DNA from: Chamaecyparis obtusa
Taxonomy: Eukaryota; Streptophyta; Pinopsida; Cupressales; Cupressaceae
Length of the DNA stretch: 64,000 bases
NCBI GenBank assembly: GCA_027943335.1
Contig: BSBK01005649.1
Coordinates: 576,001 to 640,000 of the forward strand
Reading direction: 5' to 3'
The translations under genes were made by a program, and so were the position numbers. Numbering within the stretch: position 1 is the stretch's first letter; every line of letters begins with the position of its first letter. The notes under the pieces were generated by a model. That model was given only the letters and a program-made list of their open reading frames with translations, ran no database searches and had not been told where the DNA came from. Shown piece after piece: positions 57,335-64,000 of the stretch.

Positions 57335-57725
57335 AGCCCAAGGATAAAGATGGCATCATGCAAAGTGAGTTGTATGTCACTCGGGTATCTCTAAGCCTTT
57401 TCCAAGGCAATCAGTGCTTACGGGACACATTATAAGAAGAAATTTGTTTATTTCTTCCAGCCTTGTGGCTGATTTTTTATATTCAATTATTCTTTTCAGC
57501 TACCTTCTTTGGTAGCTGTCTCTTGTAATTTTAATTGATTTGTTCAATAAAAAGAAAATTCAAAACAAGTTAAACAAGAATGTAAGTGACGTTTCAGGTC
57601 ATACTGTATGGAGTATGGACCATTATTATGATAAACGACAAGGATTACACATTAGAGCTTCCTGTATAGGTGACCTGAAATATAAAAGGTGGGAAGAACT
57701 TTTACAGGCCCAAAAGCATATGTAA
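57335..57725 (+). pseudogene. Relict second copy of HAC exon e9, interrupted
   Basis: 57338-57440 aligns with exon e9 at nucleotide level: AAGGATAAAGATGGCATCATG against AAGGATAAAGATGGTATTATG, then TCTCTAAGCCTTTTC and GACACATTA. A second block (about 57610-57700) resembles the following part of e9, including CGACAAGGATTACA against GGACAGGGATTGCA. Between them lies what looks like a LINE tail. Stops and indels make it non-coding. Confidence 0.6.
57450..57556 (+). mobile_element. Possible 3' tail of a plant LINE
   Basis: GTGGCTGATTTTTTATATTC, TTGGTAGCTGTCTCTTGTAA and a final TTCAATAAAAAGAAAA have the composition of a plant L1-type 3' untranslated tail with a polyadenylation signal. No target duplication could be shown. 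Confidence 0.35.
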
Positions 57726-58126
57726 ATAATGAATGATGGGATGTAATTAAATTTTTTTACCATCCATTCTTATTATAAAAACAAAAATTAAATAACACAA
57801 ATGGCTTTTTTTCAGCTGGGATGCTTGTTTATTAGGATATGTCCCAATCTATATTTCATTTCATCTTCCCTTTTATGAAATGATCTTCCTCAACCAAAAA
57901 TTTCCATTAATCTATAGCTTTATATAAATGTTTTGCACATGTCGAGGTTTTTTATAACAATGAACATACAATGTCCCTTTATTTGTTTGGAAAGCCACAT
58001 CCCCTTTCTTAAAGTTAAATGTGATGAGAAACATAGACAGCAACAAATGCAATAGACACCATTCTTGAGCTTTTGATCAAGCAGGTTTCTTGAGAAGATC
58101 CCATTAAAATTCTTTAAAATAATTTA

Positions 58127-58483
58127 TCATCCAATTTGGGGTTGCTTAGTCCTTATTGCATTCATGATTTTATGTGAGTCTACCTCAATTTCGAGTTTCT
58201 TGATCTCCAGATCTTTGCAAATAAATAGCCCTTCAATGAGAGCATCCATTTCTACAATATTGTTGGTGGATGTACCTATTGGCCTCACAATGTTACTACA
58301 TATATTACCATTCCAATAATGAACAACATATCCAATTCCTACAATGCCCAAGTTACCCCTTAAGGCCCCATCAAAGTTAAGATTGAACCAACCATGTTGG
58401 GGAGGGGGGTGCATCGCATAGTTCTCTATCTTGTTTGTTGTTTTTCCCATCTTTTCCAAATTGAGGGTTAATTTGTACAACAT
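58127..58483 (-). pseudogene. RNase H domain of the LINE
   Basis: WFNLNFDGALRGNLGIVGIG is the start of the plant-type RNase H found at the C-terminus of plant LINE ORF2 (catalytic Asp in NFDGA), followed by NNIVEMDALIEGL (catalytic Glu) and IEVDSHKIMNAI (catalytic Asp). Open for 118 codons; the three catalytic acids are present. Confidence 0.85.
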
Positions 58484-58659
58484 GCCATTCTTTTCTTATT
58501 CTACTATCCCAGAACATTTTACTCTCTGTTTGACCTCTACTTTTCTATCTATTGTTAACCATTTCTACAATGGCAGCCTTAATTTTATTAAGCAGGTTGT
58601 GTCTATCCATCTTTTTTTCTTGAAACAATCTTCTATTTCTTTCTTTCCATAGTTCCCAT

Positions 58660-58900
58660 GCCGGGATGGAAGGAGAAACTTTCCATATGGAATTGTATAA
58701 TCTATCCCTCTAGAACATTGGCCAACCTTTTAAAGTGTCTAACAATTTATTCACAAATGCTTCCTTCCAGTTTAATTTCTTGCATAACCATCTCCATCAT
58801 TCCAGAGTGTAGGGGAAAATAAGTAGCAAGTAATCTACTATTTCCTCATGTTGTTCGCAATGAGGACATATTGAAGGGCCCTCGAACCCAATATTCCTAA
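58660..58900 (-). pseudogene. Zinc-finger-like segment of LINE ORF2
   Basis: ICPHCEQHEEIVDYLL near 58860 matches the CxxC...E...H pattern of the domain that follows reverse transcriptase in plant LINEs. Stops lie on both sides. Confidence 0.55.
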
Positions 58901-59926
58901 ATCATTCTATATTCAGAATTCTTTTTTGTAAGGCAGCTCATAAAAACATACCAGCCTTTGGTAAACAAACCTTGTACCAACATAAGTTGAGGAGTAGATT
59001 AGTATGATGCCTCGGTTGATTATTTTTTGTTACCTCATATCCCACTTTAATTTAATATTCCTCTGAGTTTGATCCAGACCAAATCAATTTGTCTTTCCCA
59101 AATTTAGTTGTGATGTTCCTTGTCTCTAAAGCTCCTTTAGTTCTCTCCTCTCTTCCCATATTAGGGTTATGTCTTCAAAGGATTTCCATTTCCATTTAAG
59201 AGCATGATCTCTTGATGGAATCTTTATGTAATCTTTTTCTTTATTTCACCAACTATTTATCAAAATTTCTCCGATTGTAGAAGAAATTATATTATATAAT
59301 AATGTGTATCCCCCCCCCCCCAAGAATCTTCCCAAAATAGTGCATTTTTCCTATTGGGTATATCCGAAGTAATTTTGCTCATTATGGTATTCCTACATTC
59401 TAGTATGAAATCACATACTTTGGAACTTTTAGGGGGGGTTGTCTATTCTAAAGATACTACATGGGTCATTGCCTTGTAAGTATTTCTTTTGAACAATTTT
59501 GACCCATTTACACTTCAAATCTTGATACATCTTCCATGCTAACTTTTTCCCTAAGGCTTTACTCTACCAACTAAGGTTTTTGATGCCCATCCCCCCAACC
59601 TTGGTTGGTTTTCAGATCTTATCCCATTTAATAAGTGGACGTTTTTTATTTTCTGAGACCCCTTGCCATATAAATGTTCTCATTTTCTTTTCTAATTTAA
59701 TCTTAGCTCCTTGTGTTAGAGGTAGATATGATATCTAATGTGTGGGTATTGTTGAAAGTACTGACTTAAGCATAGTAGCTCTACTTGCATTTGCAAACCA
59801 TTTGTCTTTCCAGGTATCCATCTTTTTAACTATGGGATCCCATAACTTATTAGTTTTGTTACCTTTATCTAGAGGCAGTCCCAGATATCTACATGTTAGT
59901 GTGTCTTTTTTGTAACCTAAGATTTT

Positions 59927-60900
59927 TCATATTTCTTCCTCTACTCTAGGATTGGTGTTTAAAAAGTAAATTTTAGATTTATCTGCATTAACCATTTGTC
60001 CACATGCCTTCATATATTGGTTCAATAAATCCTTGAAGCTTTTTGCTTCTTCAACCACTCTTTTACCAGATAGAAATGTATCATCTGCAAATTGTTGATG
60101 GGTAATATTTGAGACACCTTCTGTTACTATGATACTTATTACTTTTCCCAGTTGTTGTGCTCTTTGAACTAATCTTTTGAAGGCTTCTACCATGATTGTG
60201 AGGAGAAAGGGGTATATGGGATCTCCTTGTCTCAATCCCCTATTTCAAAGTAACCTTCAGGCGATCCGTTTAATAGAAGTGATATTCTAGGGGTAGAAAT
60301 AAAAATGAAAATTAAATTAATCCATTGTCTAGAGAAGCCAAAAGCTTCTAGACATTTACAAAGGAATCTCCAATCGACTTTTTCATATGCTTTTTTAATG
60401 TCTAGTTTGTAAACATGCATGGTTCTTGATTAACTTGGGCTAAGTGAATAGCCTCTTGTGCTATAATCACCTCATCTAAGATGGATGTCCCTGGTCCAAA
60501 CCCAGTTTTCTCTTCCAATATAATATTGGGCAGCAAGACCTTCATTCTTTTTTCTTATGCTTTTGATAGGACCTTGTATATAGTATTGCATAAAGAAATT
60601 GGCATAAAATCTCCCAATTCCTTAGTTTTTTAATTTTTTAGGAATGAGATTTATGAATGTATTATTAATCTCTTTAAGTAACCTACTTGATTTCCTTGTA
60701 CTTTCAATTGCATCTTTCATTTCAGTCTCAAGGAAATGCCACAATTTTTTGAAGAAACTATCTTGAAAGCCATCCAGGCTTGGGGCGTTATCTGGATGCA
60801 ACTAGTCTAAGACTATTTTTATTTCTACCATAGTAAATTCACTATTTAAGATTATGTTTTGATCTTCTATTACAATCTTAGGATGTTATTTAATAACAAT
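59927..60900 (-). pseudogene. Reverse transcriptase of the LINE
   Basis: 60232-60420 reads KLDIKKAYEKVDWRFLCKCL and GFSRQWI. 59927-60235 reads MRQGDPIYPFLLTIMVEA, then the catalytic QQFADDTFL, then MVNADKSKI. These are the palm motifs of plant L1-type reverse transcriptase. A frame break near 60233 and many upstream stops. Confidence 0.85.
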
Positions 60901-61116
60901 TGGTGGCTATTTAAATCTGAATATTCCTAATTATTTAATGTATTTTGATCAAAGTTAATAAATTCCTTAGTTAAATAATTTGGATTGTCGAATAATTCCC
61001 CTCTTTCATTTTTTATCTTCAATATCCTATTAATATTTCTTCTCTATTTTGTATTGTTGTGAAAGAACTTTGAATTCCTATCCCCATTTGATAACCATGT
61101 CTCTCAATTTTTGTTT

Positions 61117-61341
61117 CTAAAATGTTTCTTCTTTCCTTAAGAGTTCCTTGTGTTTCATAACAAGTTCTTTCTCTCTAAGATATCTATTGTTTTCCATGCC
61201 TTCTATGATTACAATTTTATTGAGATCTTGAATTTTTCTTTCCACCTCTTCTTTTTCTATGAAGATGTTCTTAAAATGCTCTTCATTCCATTGCAGTATT
61301 TTTTGCTTTAGCAATTTAAATTTTGAGACAAAACAATACAT
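61117..61341 (-). pseudogene. LINE ORF2 region between endonuclease and reverse transcriptase
   Basis: KQKILQWNEEHFKNIFIEKE and EVERKIQDLN match the charged helical linker (K...W....FGNI...) found at this place in plant LINEs. Confidence 0.6.
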
Positions 61342-61379
61342 CTTAGATATAGAAAAGGTACCTTCCTACCACCATTTTT

Positions 61380-61922
61380 CAGCCGGTCCTAAAAAATCCT
61401 CATCTTAAATCCACATATTTTTTAATATGAATGGACAGTTATGAGGTCTATGTTCTATTTCATTTTGTAATGTAACTTGAAAATGGTCTGAACAAGAAAT
61501 TTCTAATATTGAAGAAGAGATCTATTAAAAGCAATTAAATCACCTTTAAACATAAATTTGTCTAGTTTCTCTGCTATGTTACTAAAACCTTCCCTTTGAT
61601 TATTCCATGTGAAAGTGCCACTGATAGTACTGATATCCAAAATATTATTGTTGATCACTCATTCTCTAAAATCTAAAAGCTAATTGGGTTTCTAAAACTC
61701 CAAACCCATCCACTTAACCAATTAGGTCTCATGATGGTGATACCAAAAGTTACTTTCATGGGGTCCCAGATTACTACTAGACCACCTAATGCCCCTACAA
61801 CGTCATATTCAATTTTTCAGATTCCTATCCTCTTCTTAAAATTATTCATATCTTACTCATTCAACTTAGTCTCTTGTAGCATAACAATTTCTGAATTAAA
61901 GGCACCAAGGTTACACTTTAAA
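61380..61922 (-). pseudogene. LINE endonuclease, main part
   Basis: FLKCNLGAFNSEIVMLQETK and GALGGLVVIWDPMKVTFG are endonuclease (AP-like) motifs of plant LINE ORF2; the catalytic Glu in QETK is present. Stops follow. The first codons lie at 63015-63055, beyond the insert. Confidence 0.75.
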
Positions 61923-61937
61923 AAGCATTGTTTGTTA
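61923..61937. repeat. 15-bp target duplication, left
   Basis: AAGCATTGTTTGTTA, repeated at 63000-63014. Confidence 0.88.
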
Positions 61938-62999
61938 TGATGGCCAAACCCTGGTATCATGGGTTTGATCCTCTTTCTGAATCCTTTAATAAAATACTCG
62001 TATGGGTAAGGTTGCCAAATCTTCCCCTTCATCTTTCGCTGGATTCAGTTTTGGAATATGTGGGGGAGGCCATTCGGGATTTCCAAATGGTTGATTTTGA
62101 TTCCTCTGATGTTTTTAAGACGACGTATGCTCATATTCTTGTGGAGGTTGATGTTTCTTTGGGTCTCCCTGAGAAGATCACTTTGGCTTCTTTAATGAGA
62201 TCTTGGACCCAGAATCTAGATTATGAGGGTATTCCATTCATATGCAGGAAATGTCACATGACTGGACATCTTGTTGCACGGTGTTCATCTGATAAGGTTA
62301 GATCGAAGAAATGGCCTTCTTGGTGGTTGGGGGTTTCTGACCATCATTATATGGTTCGAAAAGTCTCCAAGGATGGGGGTGTGGCTGCTTTCTCTCCTCA
62401 AACTTATCATACCGCGACTGGTGCTTTTGAAGTTGTCTCTGATGTTACTGATGTTGTCCTTGATGTGGCTTTAGGTCAGAATGTTGTCCCTGTTGTTGTT
62501 GTTTCTATTTCTGATGTTGTTGTTGATGTTGTCTCTGGTGCAACTGTCTTATCTTCTGATGTTGTGGGTTTTGCTGCCCATGTTTCGCCTAAGAGGGTTT
62601 TGGGGATTGGTTGTGGTGCTATCCCTGTCCCTTCTGTGGATGTTCATGTTGCTTGCCTTATAGTGGGCTCTTTAAGTTTATCTTTGGATGGGCAGAAGGC
62701 TGCCGAGAAGGTGGAGGATGGATGGACATCAGTTAAAGGAAAAAAAGTCAAATTCTTCAAACCTTCGTTTGATATGTCTTTATGTTCTCATAAGGATCAA
62801 AATGTAAATCTTGATCATCCTTTTTTTGAGATTAGCTAGGCTGGTTTTTGGTCCACTTTGAGGGATCTATGGTTAGTTCCTCTGGTTTGTTTGGTGGTGT
62901 TCCATAGTTGTTTTTTATGATCTTTCAATGCTCTATCTTTCTTTGCTCTTTATACAAAGTTCTGAGTCCTTTCAAAACCTGTTTTTACTTAATCAAAAC
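61938..62999 (+). mobile_element. ORF1-only LINE insert in the older LINE
   Basis: A 1062-bp insert between 15-bp target duplications, in the opposite orientation to the LINE it interrupts. It starts inside an ORF1 (5' truncated), carries ORF1 to its stop and about 160 bases of 3' sequence, and ends AATCAAAAC. No ORF2. The final 34 bases recur, in reverse complement, at the right edge of the window (about 63955-63988), so the 3' end looks genuine and shared. Confidence 0.75.
61940..62839 (+). CDS. LINE ORF1 protein, 5' truncated (RNA-binding, CCHC knuckle)
   Basis: Nucleic-acid-binding ORF1 protein of a plant L1-type LINE. KPWYHGFDPLSESFNKILVW followed by VRLPNLPLHL is the C-terminal half of the DUF4283-type domain, then TYAHILVEVDVS. 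The zinc knuckle CRKCHMTGHLVARC follows the LDYEGIPFI lead. A long Val/Asp-rich low-complexity stretch (about residues 165-210) and a basic end (SVKGKKVKFFKPSF) follow. About 300 codons are open with no stop, unlike the LINE around it, so this copy is younger. The ATG at 61940 is only the first in-frame codon after the truncation. Confidence 0.82.
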   Translation: MAKPWYHGFDPLSESFNKILVWVRLPNLPLHLSLDSVLEYVGEAIRDFQMVDFDSSDVFKTTYAHILVEVDVSLGLPEKITLASLMRSWTQNLDYEGIPFICRKCHMTGHLVARCSSDKVRSKKWPSWWLGVSDHHYMVRKVSKDGGVAAFSPQTYHTATGAFEVVSDVTDVVLDVALGQNVVPVVVVSISDVVVDVVSGATVLSSDVVGFAAHVSPKRVLGIGCGAIPVPSVDVHVACLIVGSLSLSLDGQKAAEKVEDGWTSVKGKKVKFFKPSFDMSLCSHKDQNVNLDHPFFEIS

Positions 63000-63014
63000 A
63001 AGCATTGTTTGTTA
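63000..63014. repeat. 15-bp target duplication, right
   Basis: AAGCATTGTTTGTTA, copy of 61923-61937. Confidence 0.88.
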
Positions 63015-63055
63015 GGGACATTGGTTCCCCTAACGTTCCAAGTAGTGATCTTCAT
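63015..63055 (-). pseudogene. Start of LINE ORF2 (endonuclease N-terminus)
   Basis: ATG at 63055 reads MKITTWNVRGTNVP, the usual start of plant LINE endonuclease. It continues in frame into 61922 if the insert and one target copy are skipped. Confidence 0.8.
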
Positions 63056-63299
63056 GATGCCTTGGGAAGGAGCTTCCCCTTCCCAAAGTGAAAAAGTGAG
63101 GTTAGTTTTGCTTGACCCCCAATGGCCCTAGCTTGTTCTCTTAGTTCATTGAGTTATTTTTGCCCACTTTTCTTCAATGTTTTTCCACAAATAGGGCTAA
63201 CCAAATCAAGGCAGTTTGTTTCTAAGCCCAGTTTTGTAGATTCCATTGTCTCCCCTAGAGTACCATTCTCATTTATGTTCCAAAAATCTTCGTTCTCCT

Positions 63300-63800
63300 C
63301 AAATTCTTAATTGTCTAATTCCAAGATTTTCTTAATTACTTCCCTTTTATCGTCTTCATTTTCCTCATTGACTTCTTCATCAGATACATATTCTTCTCTA
63401 ATACCTTGATCAAGCCCCATCATGGAAAAGATCGCATCCAGTTCTAAGGGAATTTGTGCTTCTTCCAACACCTCATTCTTATCTTTTGTCGATACTACAT
63501 TCATCTCACTCCTAAGTAGTTGATTTGCTTCTTTTGTATACTCAAAATTGTTATTTTTCTCTTGTACTATTCCTAAACTGATATTCTAATTTCCCAAGGA
63601 ATTCTCATCACAGTTTTCATTATTCATAACCTCTTTGTTAGGACTTAAAACCTCTCTATTGTTAGTTCTAGATTCCTTCTCTCCTACATGTTCATTGTCT
63701 AATAATAAAAGTTCCTCCTTAGCTTCTTCCTTGATGCTATCAGATTTGGCAATTATGGACTCTAAGACCATTTTTTTATTTTTAATCTAGACTATTATCA
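63300..63800 (-). pseudogene. C-terminal part of LINE ORF1 (minus)
   Basis: Acidic, hydrophilic frames (EEVNEENEDDKREVIKKILE; IKEEAKEELLLLDNEHVG) directly upstream of ORF2, where plant LINE ORF1 has a variable acidic tail. Stops near 63588 and 63305. The assignment rests on position and composition. Confidence 0.45.
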
Positions 63801-63954
63801 TTTAATCTTGTGAGAAGATCCTTTGAATAGTATTGTGATCTACTGTTTGTATGGTCAATAATTTCAAATCCCTCGATGTCTTCATTTAATCTAATAGGAG
63901 GAGATTAGATTTGGTGTTAATTTCTGCTATGAAATTCTTCTTTCTTACGTAAAT

Positions 63955-63988
63955 GTTTTGATTACGTAAAAACAGGTTTTGAAAGGAC
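63955..63988 (-). repeat. Second copy of the ORF1-only insert 3' tail
   Basis: On the minus strand it matches 62966-62999 (GTCCTTTCAAAACCTG, then TTTTTACxTAATCAAAAC) with one difference, and the match stops at the same base. Probably the end of another insert lying mostly outside the window. Confidence 0.7.
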
Positions 63989-64000
63989 CCGAAACCTTAT

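Larger units (their letters stand above)
57750..64000 (-). mobile_element. Degenerate plant LINE (minus strand), continuing beyond the window
   Basis: Reading right to left: ORF1 C-terminal part, ORF2 start at 63055 with endonuclease, a middle region, reverse transcriptase, a zinc-finger-like segment and a C-terminal RNase H (58127-58483). This is the order of plant L1-like elements with RNase H. Many stops. It is interrupted near codon 18 of ORF2 by the insert at 61938-62999. The left limit is not fixed; a T-run near 57752 may mark the poly(A) end. Confidence 0.75.

Noticed and set aside
57540..57725. Separate small gene
   Set aside because: Better explained as a relict of HAC exon e9 next to a LINE-like tail; its first codons fall in the AATAAA region.
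59299..59310. Run of 12 C residues as a structured element
   Set aside because: A simple homopolymer inside a decayed LINE; may even be a length error.
62481..62663. Leucine-rich 60-codon frame
   Set aside because: Frame shadow of the Val/Asp-rich stretch of the LINE ORF1 protein.

Overview
This window looks like nuclear DNA of a seed plant with a very large, repeat-filled genome, most likely a gymnosperm (conifer-like). The evidence is one plant gene whose exons are spread over at least 53.8 kb, with introns of about 9.9 kb and 39.7 kb, and dense, decayed Ty3/gypsy, Ty1/copia and LINE sequence. No bacterial genes, tRNA genes, rRNA genes or CRISPR arrays were seen.

The gene is the 3' part of a plant p300/CBP-type histone acetyltransferase (HAC family) on the + strand. 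Eleven exons run from 2980 to a stop at 56754 and give 745 codons with consistent splice phases. In order they encode a cysteine-rich segment, a PHD finger, the KAT11 acetyltransferase domain, a first ZZ finger, a second and degenerate ZZ finger, and a C-terminal TAZ finger with all 12 zinc ligands. The 5' part of the gene lies left of the window.

Layout: 1-2270 is intron with two broken Ty1/copia elements. 2980-5903 holds exons e1-e7. 5904-15795 is intron 7, with gypsy element A (11486-14290) and two local tandem duplications. 15796-16416 holds e8 and e9. 16417-56113 is the giant intron 9. It contains an old gypsy relict (20060-22260), two diverged tandem arrays (about 73 bp period at 24.2-25.1 kb, and about 75-95 bp period at 25.5-26.7 kb), copia-like LTRs, gypsy element B (minus, 33180-37400), and gypsy element C (minus, about 37912-52650) split by complete element D (plus, 41256-50909, 5-bp target duplication). 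A 464-bp inverted-repeat DNA element lies at 54456-54919. e10 and e11 end the gene. Downstream are a relict copy of a HAC exon and an old minus-strand LINE (58-64 kb), into which an ORF1-only LINE fragment has inserted with a 15-bp target duplication.

Elements A-D form one Tat-like gypsy group. They have a primer site matching tRNA-Asp, a Gag with four CCHC zinc knuckles, variable copy number of an N-terminal charged Gag module, and 3' regions crowded with the palindrome CCGTACGG. B and C share one pol deletion that removes reverse transcriptase, RNase H and most of integrase, so they look like a non-autonomous lineage. D keeps recognisable pol plus two extra reading frames: a 124-residue frame before gag and an approximately 700-codon frame after pol. 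All copies seen carry stops or frameshifts. The parts that look least described are the extra frames, the CCGTACGG clusters, the shared pol-deletion junction and the ORF1-only LINE insert.
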